From IMG/VR virus record IMGVR_UViG_3300032285_003158, positions 1 through 64,000 of that record: a stretch of DNA of 64,000 bases; one strand, given 5' to 3'. The notes beneath the pieces were generated by a model, which saw nothing but the letters and a program-made list of their open reading frames with translations, did not search any database and was not told where the DNA came from. How positions within the stretch are numbered: position 1 is the stretch's first letter; each line of letters starts with the position of its first letter. This document shows, one piece after another, positions 44,858 through 53,198 of the stretch. Source of the stretch: a virus. The translations under genes and the position numbers were made by a program.

Positions 44858-45502
44858 TTAAAGTTTTTTCATGAATTGTTCGAAGATATGTAGACTTACT
44901 TTTTCAATATCTTTACGTGATGCTTTAACGATTTTCTGTTTTGCTTCACGTAAATGTACTTCAGTCCACACACCATCAACTATCATCCATTCTTTACCCT
45001 CCATGATACCTTGTACGAAAGCACCTGGCGCGGAAGGGTCTGCTACAATATCCGCCGCTGTGGCTAGATAAAAATCGTTCTGAACAATATTAACACCGTT
45101 AACATTCTTCAACGAACCCATGCCTCTAGAAGATACACCTAATTGAGCACCACCTTCAATAAGTTTCTTGGCGATCTCACCCATTGGTGTGTCTAGAACT
45201 CTTGCTTTACCAATCCATTGTGTACCGTCTTCTTTCAAACTCTTGATGAGAATTGCAACACGGTCTAAATTGATAGATGGTGATTCAGGATGTCCCAATT
45301 CACCAAATGCTCTATTTTTATTGATGTATTCTTCATTGTAACGGTCTACTTCTTTTCTTAGAGTATTGAACTCATAAAGGCGTCCGTTACGATTCTTCTT
45401 TTCAGCGACAAGAAAAGGACCCTCAATGTGAAGGACTTTCTTGCCGTCGGCCTCTTCTGTCAGATAGTTGACGGTTTCATTAATTTCTTTGATTAGTTTC
45501 AT
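44858..45502 (-). CDS. 21: gp21 prohead protease
   Basis: 214 residues. KVLHIEGPFLVAEKKNRNGRLYEFNTLRKEV..., FGELGHPESPSINLDRVAILI and LGVSSRGMGSL are the conserved blocks of the T4 gp21 herpes-protease-like fold; His in GHPE and Ser in VSSRG form the active site. It cleaves gp22, gp23 and other prohead proteins. No strong ribosome site; 4 bases after the previous stop, so likely coupled. Confidence 0.92.
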   Translation of the reverse strand: MKLIKEINETVNYLTEEADGKKVLHIEGPFLVAEKKNRNGRLYEFNTLRKEVDRYNEEYINKNRAFGELGHPESPSINLDRVAILIKSLKEDGTQWIGKARVLDTPMGEIAKKLIEGGAQLGVSSRGMGSLKNVNGVNIVQNDFYLATAADIVADPSAPGAFVQGIMEGKEWMIVDGVWTEVHLREAKQKIVKASRKDIEKVSLHIFEQFMKKL

Positions 45503-45506
45503 GTTA

Positions 45507-46055
45507 TTATGGTTTTAGTGAATACTCGCCGTAATTGAATGCAGCAGGGTCATTGAATTGTCCGCGCTGATAATATGCATTGTCTTTGCGTAATTCCATA
45601 ATGATGGTATAGCTCGCATTTGCAATCTGACCTCTAGAACAAATGCTAATGTCTCCATTTGTATTGGCATCAATACTGGGGTTTTTAATTGTGATCCAAT
45701 TTCCATTGCCGTCATATTCACCATTACCCTGCATAAACATTATTGGAACACCAGAATTAGCTAATGCACCGGCTTGATTATTTGCTCTCCAGTATAATTG
45801 GATATCACCTGTAGCGGTATCACTATCATACCATACACGATGAATAGTCAAACCGTAATATGGTTTTGCAGTATTACTAACACTCAAAGCAGAACGCAAA
45901 GGAACATTATTTGCATCAAGCGCGCCGTAAAAAGTGTTCGCACGAATTCTAGCAATATTTTCTTCTTGACCTGAACCATCAAAGGCACCGGTCAATTTGA
46001 TAATCGCATGTTGCGTATCATCTTTTAATATTTGATATGAAAATAAATTTGCCAT
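45507..46055 (-). CDS. virion structural protein
   Basis: 182 residues: MANLFSYQILKDDTQHAIIKLTGAFDGSGQEEN... ALSVSNTAKPYYGLTIHRVWYDSDTATGDIQLYWRANN... GNGNWITIKNP. Beta-rich, found in the head gene block of T4-like phages between gp21 and the gp67/68-like gene; a decoration or head protein is likely by position only. Confidence 0.65.
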   Translation of the reverse strand: MANLFSYQILKDDTQHAIIKLTGAFDGSGQEENIARIRANTFYGALDANNVPLRSALSVSNTAKPYYGLTIHRVWYDSDTATGDIQLYWRANNQAGALANSGVPIMFMQGNGEYDGNGNWITIKNPSIDANTNGDISICSRGQIANASYTIIMELRKDNAYYQRGQFNDPAAFNYGEYSLKP

Positions 46056-46068
46056 GTTTTATCCTGAT

Positions 46069-46416
46069 TTATTTCGAATCTTTAGTAGGTTCGTCCTTAG
46101 GTGGCTTTCTAGAGTAAACTGTACCCGTAGAAACCTTTTTAGAAGTGAAACCTGCCTTCTCACCTGGTTTGGTTGGAACCTGACTCTTGTAGTCTTTATC
46201 AAAAGGACTACCAGATTCTTCCAATTCTTCATCCTCATCCCCATATTCATACTCAACTTCTTCTTCTTGTTGAGTAATTAGCGATTGTGCAATTTCAGCA
46301 CGTTTAGCATCAATGTGTGCGGTGACCTTATCATGAATAGCCGAATATAACGCATCGCGGAATTCCGAGCCATTCTCTTCGTATGCAAAGTCGATAAGTC
46401 TTCTTGTATCAGACAT
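46069..46416 (-). CDS. gp67/gp68-like prohead core protein
   Basis: 115 residues. MSDTRRLIDFAYEENGSEFRDALYSAIHDKVTAHIDAKRAEIAQSLI then a very acidic stretch (EEEVEYEYGDEDEELEESG) and a basic tail. 'LIDxAxEExGxEFxDALYxxIxDKVxAHIExKK' and position next to the portal fit the small prohead core proteins gp67/gp68. Late promoter 46455-46448 upstream. Confidence 0.7.
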   Translation of the reverse strand: MSDTRRLIDFAYEENGSEFRDALYSAIHDKVTAHIDAKRAEIAQSLITQQEEEVEYEYGDEDEELEESGSPFDKDYKSQVPTKPGEKAGFTSKKVSTGTVYSRKPPKDEPTKDSK

Positions 46417-46447
46417 GTTTTTTCTCCAAATAGTCTATTGATTATTA

Positions 46448-46455
46448 TATTTATA
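46448..46455 (-). promoter_or_regulatory. T4-type late promoter
   Basis: Exact TATAAATA on the minus strand, 31 bases before the ATG at 46416 and overlapping the end of the portal gene. Confidence 0.7.
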
Positions 46456-48085
46456 AAATTCTTTTTATCTTGCTGAAGATTGGCTCTTCTTCTTCTTTTT
46501 GTGGTGTGGCATCAGGTGCAGGAGCATCAGCAGCGGCCATGTTCATCATCTGTTGTTGTGCAATACTTGTTGTCACACTAACTGGAACTCCAAGGCCTTC
46601 TTCTTTTTCTTTATCAATTTCCTTTTGCATTTCTGCAATTTCATCATCAGTTAAACGCAGCACATTTCTTTGGATCCAAACTTGCGAGAAGTATCTACCG
46701 GTATAGTTATCAACTTGATCCAACAAGCTTAATCTTTCCTTCATCAACTCAGCTTCTTTGAGTTCGGTGATGTTATTGTCTTTTATGAAGTCGTAATGAA
46801 TATATTCTTTGAATTCTGCCCACTCCTCAGCGGTACAGATACCTTTCAGTACACATTGTACACGCATTGCTTGGTCGAACAAATCAGAAAACTTATTACG
46901 CATTCTGTCAACAAACTTAGAGAACTTTAATTCATCCCTAGTAATTTCCGATGCACGACCAAATGAGAAACCGGAACTGTTTGGATCAATACGCGAAACA
47001 GGAACATTCAATGCTTTATAAAGTTTCTTTTCGAAATATTTAACGTCCTCAAGTTCACCAAGATTCTGTCCGCCTGGCAATGTAGTAATCTCTGTGCCCT
47101 TACCACCTTCTCTACGTGGGAGCCAGAAGTCTTCCATCATGGACATAAACTTACGATCATCACGTACTTCACCGGTGTTTGCATCATACACAAGTTTATT
47201 TTTGTACTTGACCATGATATCACGGAGATACTGTTCAGCCTTTAACTTAGGCAGATTACCAACGTCGATATAAAAAATTCTACGCTCAGGTGCCCTAGAA
47301 ATACGATAGATGACAGTAGCATCTTCAATCATACGCAACTGATTAAGCGGCTTGATTGCTTTGTGTAGGTATGAAAGCACTACAGCACGGCGTGAGTCCA
47401 TCAAACCAGAAACTACAGAAATAATAGAGTCTGTAGTAATGCGAACACCAACTGGACCGAAACTGGAAGAAGAACTGGAAATAACCTTGTCATTATAAAT
47501 GTAATACTCATTTACAAGGTCCATGACCTCGACACCAGTACGTTCATCTTTTTGCTTCTTGACTTCACGAACCTTACGCAATTTTCTAGGATCAATATAG
47601 CGAAGTTCTTTAACACCAGACATTGGATTTTCGCGGTCAATAATGATATGATAGTACATTCTACCATCGATATAATATCTACGGAAAATATCTTGTGCCA
47701 TATTCTTATAATTCAAAAGGCGTAAGACATTTTGAAACTCTGTCTTGATCGCCTTTTTAATTTTTTCTGGCTGTTGCAGATCATCCAAAACAATTTTGAT
47801 AATCTTACCATCATCATCTTGACATATAGCCTCATTAACGATATCATCAATAGCGGATTCGATTTCTGGCTGCATAGCCATTTCGCGGTAACGAGAAATT
47901 AATTCTACGTCATTCTTTGCAGTACCGTCTAAGTCAACATATGTACCATAATATGCGGCAGACGTAATAGTTAATGCGCCGTCATCATTAGACGGTGGCG
48001 TAAACGATTGTTGCACGGAATTGTCTTCTTCAGACTTTTCCCGCGCAATCGTAAAACCAAATAGAGAGAATTTATTTGCTGCCAT
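46451..48085 (-). CDS. 20: gp20 portal protein
   Basis: 544 residues. T4 gp20 blocks: YVDLDGTAKNDVELISRYREMAMQPEIESAIDDIVNEAI, YYHIIIDRENPMSGVKELRYIDPRKLRKVREV, SYLHKAIKPLNQLRMIEDATVIYRISRAPERRIFYIDVGNLPKLKAEQYLRDIMVKYKNKLVYD, and DFWLPRREGGKGTEITTLPGGQNLGELEDVKYFEKKLYKALNVP. Dodecameric DNA gate at the head vertex. Gene ends with an acidic KEEEEPIFSKIKRIL tail. Confidence 0.96.
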   Translation of the reverse strand: MAANKFSLFGFTIAREKSEEDNSVQQSFTPPSNDDGALTITSAAYYGTYVDLDGTAKNDVELISRYREMAMQPEIESAIDDIVNEAICQDDDGKIIKIVLDDLQQPEKIKKAIKTEFQNVLRLLNYKNMAQDIFRRYYIDGRMYYHIIIDRENPMSGVKELRYIDPRKLRKVREVKKQKDERTGVEVMDLVNEYYIYNDKVISSSSSSFGPVGVRITTDSIISVVSGLMDSRRAVVLSYLHKAIKPLNQLRMIEDATVIYRISRAPERRIFYIDVGNLPKLKAEQYLRDIMVKYKNKLVYDANTGEVRDDRKFMSMMEDFWLPRREGGKGTEITTLPGGQNLGELEDVKYFEKKLYKALNVPVSRIDPNSSGFSFGRASEITRDELKFSKFVDRMRNKFSDLFDQAMRVQCVLKGICTAEEWAEFKEYIHYDFIKDNNITELKEAELMKERLSLLDQVDNYTGRYFSQVWIQRNVLRLTDDEIAEMQKEIDKEKEEGLGVPVSVTTSIAQQQMMNMAAADAPAPDATPQKEEEEPIFSKIKRIL

Positions 48086-48181
48086 TGTTACCTTTTCATT
48101 TCAAAAAAACATTCCTGATCAGTAAATTTTTGCACAATATCTAAGAATAAATGTTTAAAATTTACCAATCGGGAAATAATA

Positions 48182-48727
48182 TCAAGTTGTACTTTCGATG
48201 GCTTCCCACCATTGATAAGCAAATGTTACACCGTATTCTTCAATCGAATCATTGTCTTGCCAGTTCAAATCGATTGGTGCAATATCTGTCGGAAACAAAC
48301 CAACAAACTTGTACGTCTTCAATGCATCACCAGTTTTACCATATTGTGTTACAGTAGCATCAACAGTATATCCTGCTGGAGATTTTGCGCCACCATTACG
48401 TAGATTGCCTGCGTGACTATTTATTGCGTTCATCCACGACTCTAAAGAATTTCGGATTAGGAAATCTTCATCGTTAATGATCGTTGGTGTCCAATCAGCA
48501 AAAGTTCTGTTGCCTGCGAATTTCAGTTCACGACCAAAATAGAAAACAGGAACAGATGCAATTGTGGAGCCAGGCAGTTGAGCACCCTTTACCATGAAGG
48601 TTGCTTTCTGTCCCGCAGCAACACCATTTTCTGCAATTGTTGGGAAAGTTAAAGATACAGAGAATAGATTGGGACGAGCACCGTCCCCAATCATATTTGC
48701 TCTAAATTCTGCTACATTGAAACTCAT
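48182..48727 (-). CDS. 19: gp19 tail tube protein
   Basis: 181 residues: MSFNVAEFRANMIGDGARPNLFSVSLTFP ... GAQLPGSTIASVPVFYFGRELKFAGNRTFADWTPTIINDEDFLIRNSLESWMNAIN ... PIDLNWQDNDSIEEYGVTFAYQWW. The tube subunit fold of T4. AAGGAGATAAAA precedes the ATG; between gp18 and gp20 as in T4. Confidence 0.94.
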   Translation of the reverse strand: MSFNVAEFRANMIGDGARPNLFSVSLTFPTIAENGVAAGQKATFMVKGAQLPGSTIASVPVFYFGRELKFAGNRTFADWTPTIINDEDFLIRNSLESWMNAINSHAGNLRNGGAKSPAGYTVDATVTQYGKTGDALKTYKFVGLFPTDIAPIDLNWQDNDSIEEYGVTFAYQWWEAIESTT

Positions 48728-48755
48728 TTTTATCTCCTTATCGTTGTTTTATTTA

Positions 48756-50444
48756 TTAGAATTTACCAACGACTTCAGTGAAATCTACACCAGTTCTAAC
48801 TGCAACAAAATTCAGTTGGATGAAGTTAATTGCTCTTGCTGGCTTGACATAAATGTCACCAACAAACTGATTAGAATCGATAACTTGTGAAGTGTTATTT
48901 GTGGTATCACATACAACACGGAAGTCATAGATGCCACGGCGACCCTGAATGTCTCTTAGGAATGGAGTTACTAATGCAACAAACTGTGCGCGAGTAAACT
49001 CATCATTAAATTCAAACATCGAGAATTTCGAAGCTTGTGCAATTGCCTTTTCTAAGACAATAAACAATCTACGGACGTTAATTCTGTCAAATGCCGAAGG
49101 CTTGTTGAGAAGCGTTTTGTCACCAAATAGCACAGTTCCTTGACCGGGAAATGTCGCAACAGGATTGATACCTAGAGTATAAAGACTGTCTCTATCCGTC
49201 TTGTTTGGATTCCACGCAAGTTTGACAACATTCTTCAGATTACCACGGTTGTAACCTGCTGGTGAATACCATGGATCACGTACAGAATCGGTGTAAACAC
49301 AAAGACCAGCAATATCACCATTCAATGGAACCCAACGATATACGTTGTTGTACTTATCGAACATGTACTTCCAGCCAGAATCAGCAACAGCATATGATGT
49401 TGTACGATTAAGTGCAGTATTCCATGCGGTAATGTTGGTAACTTCACTACCTGATTGGTTTACAACGTTAGCTGACGGAGGCGAAACAAATGTGATACAA
49501 TCTTTGCGAGATGAAGAAATATCAATCGCAGTTTGTTGTACGGCTACTGCAGCATCACCAGCGATAAGCAATGAAACATCAACTTCATCGGCATTCAAGA
49601 ATAAATTAAATGCGGTTTGAAAGTTAGCTGCACTTGGTGTAGAATCTGCACCATTAGCCAATTGAAGTGAAACAGCAGATGCAATAGTTACATAAGTAGT
49701 TGCAGCTAATGGAAGACCCCATGTTGCATTAGTTGTTGCATACGACACTGGACCCATAGCATAAACATATTTTGAATTATTAAAGATATAATTTTTATAG
49801 TAGTTGGAATTTCCTAAAGAGTCATCAGAATCCGAACCTTTAGAAAGGAACTGAAATACTTCCAAAACTGTGCCTTTAGTTCCGGTGAATAAACCACCAG
49901 CATCAATAACAATAACATGCAGTTCATCATTTGACGCACCCGCAGCGGCACCTTGAGCAGAAGTTCCTGGAGCACCAGAGAAATAATTTTTGTATGTCCA
50001 AGCGGAATAAGATGCAGAGTCTGCAACAGATACGAGCAACGAATTACCTAATACACCAGGATATCTAGCAACAAATGCACCATAAGTATCAGCATTATCC
50101 GTGCGTAGATATGTTGCTTCGAATACATCCGGATTGGTAATTTGCAAGTTTGTGCCCGATCCGCACTCAGCATTATATGTAGCCGCACCAACTGCACGAA
50201 CAACTTTAAGATTATTGCCATATGCCAAGAAAGAGGCAGCAGTAAAATAAGATGTATAGTTATTGTTATCTGGATTACCAAATCTTTTGTTCAAATCAGA
50301 TTCACTTGAAACCGTAATTCTTTTGAATGCTGGACCCCATGCAAAACGTCCTGCAAATGCACCGGCTGTAGTAAGTACCGAAGGAACAACTGTTGTTAAG
50401 TCAACTTCAGATACTGTTACGCCTGGAGAGATTGAAAATGCCAT
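48756..50444 (-). CDS. 18: gp18 tail sheath protein
   Basis: 562 residues. Begins MAFSISPGVTVSEVDLTTVVPSVLTTAGAFAGRFAWGPAFKRITVSSESDLNKRFG and ends with the conserved DFRVVCDTTNNTSQVIDSNQFVGDIYVKPARAINFIQLNFVAVRTGVDF, both typical of contractile sheath proteins. CAAGGAG precedes the ATG; late promoter CATAAATA at 50505-50498. Confidence 0.96.
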   Translation of the reverse strand: MAFSISPGVTVSEVDLTTVVPSVLTTAGAFAGRFAWGPAFKRITVSSESDLNKRFGNPDNNNYTSYFTAASFLAYGNNLKVVRAVGAATYNAECGSGTNLQITNPDVFEATYLRTDNADTYGAFVARYPGVLGNSLLVSVADSASYSAWTYKNYFSGAPGTSAQGAAAGASNDELHVIVIDAGGLFTGTKGTVLEVFQFLSKGSDSDDSLGNSNYYKNYIFNNSKYVYAMGPVSYATTNATWGLPLAATTYVTIASAVSLQLANGADSTPSAANFQTAFNLFLNADEVDVSLLIAGDAAVAVQQTAIDISSSRKDCITFVSPPSANVVNQSGSEVTNITAWNTALNRTTSYAVADSGWKYMFDKYNNVYRWVPLNGDIAGLCVYTDSVRDPWYSPAGYNRGNLKNVVKLAWNPNKTDRDSLYTLGINPVATFPGQGTVLFGDKTLLNKPSAFDRINVRRLFIVLEKAIAQASKFSMFEFNDEFTRAQFVALVTPFLRDIQGRRGIYDFRVVCDTTNNTSQVIDSNQFVGDIYVKPARAINFIQLNFVAVRTGVDFTEVVGKF

Positions 50445-50497
50445 ATTATTTTCTCCTTGATATTTTATGTTATAGTGGCAATATTATACCGTACTAA

Positions 50498-50505
50498 TAT
50501 TTATG
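50498..50505 (-). promoter_or_regulatory. T4-type late promoter for gp18
   Basis: CATAAATA on the minus strand, 54 bases before the gp18 ATG. Confidence 0.55.
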
Positions 50506-50516
50506 TAAGACTACTT

Positions 50517-51716
50517 TTATAGATTACGCATCATATCCCGAATAAAACTTGAATAAGTTTGTCCGGAATCTGCAGATTCCCATACATCACCATCCATAAC
50601 CTCAAAACTATGTTCCAACCCATCTTCAATAATTGGTGCAGGCAGCGTTTCTTCATCAACTTGATTCATATTTTCAAGTTGAATCTGTTTACGTATATCG
50701 TGACTAACAATTTCCTTAAAGTATTTTTGTGTTGCTACCCATGCGAAAAGAACTAAAGTCATCACTAAGTCATCATTTGCACCTTCTTCAGCAGCAAATG
50801 AAGTTTTATTTGCAACAAATGTGGCCAATTCCGCAATCGTATCAAAATCTTGTATAATTAATTTGTTACCTTCAATCAAAGTCTTCAGATTGGAACATCC
50901 GATTCTTTTGACAGCAGGTGACATTTTAACACCTAACTGAACACCTCTGCCGAATCCCGCAGATAATTGTTGTGGTTTCTTGTTACCGGTAAATATCTTG
51001 AATAGGTTATCATATTCCAAATCTTGGTGTAAGATATCTGCAACCTGTGGATTATTATTTATCTCTACTAGAATGTACGCATCATTATAGAACTTTGCTG
51101 CGTTGTAGATGACTGTCGGAAACAAAATAGGAGAAATCGAAGAACTCTTATATGTTGCGACTTGTTTATACGGTGTTGTTGAAATATCAAACACGGAGAA
51201 CGCAGAAGCATCCATGTTTCTACCTTCAGACACATCAACCATCAAACAATACAAATGATCCTTTTTGAGGTCGTCATCACCTTTAATAGGATGATCATAT
51301 ATCTTCATCATATCATGTTCAACAACAACTTCTTTATATACAAGTTGTTGGAGTTTTGTGCCAGTGATTAGAGTATTGGTTGAACCTAAGAACTCGGTGT
51401 TATGCGATACAACTCCATTGGAGAGGTAAGTTTCATGCTTCTCCACTCCGACCGGATCATATACTTCATAGTCACCGGAAACATATTCAATGTTTGTAAT
51501 TATTTTACCAGATAAAGTATCAGTTAATAATATATCTTGCGCTTTTTTGAAGCCGGCATTCGTTAAAAATGCATGGCCGCCTGAACATTTTATATCAGTA
51601 TTGTCCGAAAATGTAAAGGTGTACAGTACATCTACAATCTTTTTTTGTACACCTCGAAAGTATTCATAACCTGTGGGTGTGTTAATTAAATACCGACCCC
51701 TATTCAACTTAAACAT
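50517..51716 (-). CDS. 17: gp17 terminase C-terminal part with C-intein
   Basis: 399 residues. The first 106 (51716-51399) are a C-terminal split-intein fragment: intein block B-like DIKCSGGHAFLT, then block F/G EVYDPVGVEKHETYLSNGVVSHN ending in the required His-Asn. The extein resumes with Thr107 (TEFLGSTNTLI), the +1 nucleophile. The rest is the RNase H-like nuclease of the large terminase (LYCLMVDVSEGRNMDASAFSVFD..., DIAYVEINN-like strands, NDDLVMTLVLFAW). With the N-part at 51891-52775 it would splice to about 557 residues, a normal gp17 size. Confidence 0.92.
   Translation of the reverse strand: MFKLNRGRYLINTPTGYEYFRGVQKKIVDVLYTFTFSDNTDIKCSGGHAFLTNAGFKKAQDILLTDTLSGKIITNIEYVSGDYEVYDPVGVEKHETYLSNGVVSHNTEFLGSTNTLITGTKLQQLVYKEVVVEHDMMKIYDHPIKGDDDLKKDHLYCLMVDVSEGRNMDASAFSVFDISTTPYKQVATYKSSSISPILFPTVIYNAAKFYNDAYILVEINNNPQVADILHQDLEYDNLFKIFTGNKKPQQLSAGFGRGVQLGVKMSPAVKRIGCSNLKTLIEGNKLIIQDFDTIAELATFVANKTSFAAEEGANDDLVMTLVLFAWVATQKYFKEIVSHDIRKQIQLENMNQVDEETLPAPIIEDGLEHSFEVMDGDVWESADSGQTYSSFIRDMMRNL
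51399..51716 (-). other. C-intein of atypically split TerL intein
   Basis: 106 residues starting MFKLNRGRYLINTPTGYEYFRGVQKKIVD. By length and pattern (MFxxN...I..PxGyexFxGVQK, VYDP(I/V)xVEKxxxYLxNGVVSHN) it resembles the C-fragment of the AceL-TerL intein from an Antarctic lake metagenome. Confidence 0.85.
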
Positions 51717-51894
51717 TTTTAGATGTTCCTCTTAGTATCCGAAATATATATTGTTCGGTCACATTATATTTTTTGGAGTATTCCACACAAAAGGCCCGTT
51801 CATAAGTAAACATTTTACCATTTCGTTTTATCTTACCGATATCAGGATTAATTATCTCAATTTTTTGTTGAAAATCCAAAGAATTCAATATCAA
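51709..51894 (-). CDS. small ORF between the split-intein halves
   Basis: 61 residues (MILNSLDFQQKIEIINPDIGKIKRNGKMFTYERAFCVEYSKKYNVTEQYIFRILRGTSKNV), TTG start overlapping the N-part stop (TTGA) and stop overlapping the C-part start (ATGTTTAA). The C-terminal EYSKKYNVTEQYIFRILRG looks like the HTH recognition part of homing-endonuclease DNA-binding modules. In other fractured intein genes this place is held by a homing endonuclease; this could be its remnant. No nuclease motif is visible. Confidence 0.5.
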   Translation of the reverse strand: MILNSLDFQQKIEIINPDIGKIKRNGKMFTYERAFCVEYSKKYNVTEQYIFRILRGTSKNV

Positions 51895-52775
51895 ACTAAA
51901 TCATACAAATCTCTAATCTTCATTTTTGATGTCATTCCTGTTTCATTATCAAAAATTTCAACAAGGGTATCTCCATCCAAACATTCAAACTCCTGTCTGA
52001 ATTGATGTTCGGAAGTATTCTTGATCGTTTCTTCTTTCCAGATTTCATCTCTACCTGGAACCATTGACCAGTGGATTTCAAACGGCACATAATTGTTTCG
52101 TTTGTTTATGGCATCAGTCCAAATCTTGTAGAACAGATTCATGCCGTTGGGAGTAGAAACAATAATGATCTTCGTTTTGGTACCAGCAGTAATAACTGGA
52201 TAAACTGAAGTAAAGAAGTCTGTAGCAATGTTTGATGGAACGAAAGCAAATTCGTCCAAGAATACAATGTTGAATGAACCAGATCGAGCAGCAGAAGATG
52301 ATGTGGATGATGCTACAAGTTTAGATCCGTTTTCCAGCTCAACAAAACCCTTGTTCCAAGTGACAACACCTTGTTGGAGCCACATAGGTAAATTTTCATA
52401 TGCAAGTTGATACTTACCTAGAATATCCCGTGAGGTTTGTCCGCGGTTTGCCAAGATAGCAATGTTCTGAGAGTCTTGAAACAATGAAGCCCAAAGAAGA
52501 TATGCAACTGTTGTTGTTGTCTTACCAACCTGACGAGGACATTTTGTGATAACAAATCTATTCTTATGAAAGATTCGAATCATGTCCTCCTGGAAATCAT
52601 ACATCTTGAAAGGAACAAGACCATCATCTAGTGTGATAATCTTTACATACTTGGCAAAGTATATTGGATCTTGAGCGCACTTTACATACTCATCGATCTG
52701 TTCTTGTGTATACTGTACATCAACACCAACACGTTTGAGTAAATTATTGTCACGGTACGTGTCTTTACTACTCAT
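51891..52775 (-). CDS. 17: gp17 terminase N-terminal part with N-intein
   Basis: 294 residues. N-extein 264 residues: ATPase of the large terminase with Walker A CPRQVGKTTTT, Walker B IVFLDEFAFV and coupling motif VSTPNG. It ends at HQFRQEFE. Then Cys265 opens a 30-residue N-intein: CLDGDTLVEIFDNETGMTSKMKIRDLYDLV (block A pattern C-x-x-G-D-T-L-V-E). The insertion site, between QEFE and (T)EFLGS, is in the conserved TerL core and is the same kind of place as in AceL-TerL. Confidence 0.92.
   Translation of the reverse strand: MSSKDTYRDNNLLKRVGVDVQYTQEQIDEYVKCAQDPIYFAKYVKIITLDDGLVPFKMYDFQEDMIRIFHKNRFVITKCPRQVGKTTTTVAYLLWASLFQDSQNIAILANRGQTSRDILGKYQLAYENLPMWLQQGVVTWNKGFVELENGSKLVASSTSSSAARSGSFNIVFLDEFAFVPSNIATDFFTSVYPVITAGTKTKIIIVSTPNGMNLFYKIWTDAINKRNNYVPFEIHWSMVPGRDEIWKEETIKNTSEHQFRQEFECLDGDTLVEIFDNETGMTSKMKIRDLYDLV
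51894..51983 (-). other. N-intein of atypically split TerL intein
   Basis: 30 residues from the splice-junction Cys to the stop. Much shorter than ordinary split N-inteins (about 100 residues), close to the 25-residue N-fragment of AceL-TerL. Confidence 0.85.
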
Positions 52776-53185
52776 TCTTTACCTTTTAGCAATTTACTTA
52801 ATTCTGCGGTGCTACCCACAAAAATTGCTTTGTCAATATTCGTATTGTTTGTTTCTTTTTTACCGTTCATGTCACGCATTTGTTTTTGCAAACTGATCAA
52901 TTCTTTATTTGCATCGACTACGTTCTTTAATAGTGTGCCATACACTTCGAATGCTCTTGGATGTTCAGAGGCCTTAGCAATGTGGAGTATTTCTTCCATT
53001 GCATCTTTACCTTGATCAATAATGTCCTGTAGATTTTCTTTTGATTGATTGTATGCATCAGTCAAATCTTGATCCAAATCCACCACATCTGATGGTGGTT
53101 TTGGTATCACAACAGGTAATTTTTCCGTTTTTACAACCGGAGTCACATCGAATAGTTCTGCCATATTTTTCTCAAAGTCGCTCAT
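52772..53185 (-). CDS. 16: gp16 small terminase
   Basis: 137 residues: MSDFEKNMAELFDVTP ... LTDAYNQSKENLQDIIDQGKDAMEEILHIAKASEHPRAFEVYGTLLKNVVDANKELISLQKQMRDMN, a long coiled-coil central domain as in T4 gp16, which forms rings and regulates the terminase motor. Overlaps the gp17 N-part start (ATGA). Confidence 0.9.
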   Translation of the reverse strand: MSDFEKNMAELFDVTPVVKTEKLPVVIPKPPSDVVDLDQDLTDAYNQSKENLQDIIDQGKDAMEEILHIAKASEHPRAFEVYGTLLKNVVDANKELISLQKQMRDMNGKKETNNTNIDKAIFVGSTAELSKLLKGKE

Positions 53186-53198
53186 AAGTGATTAATAA

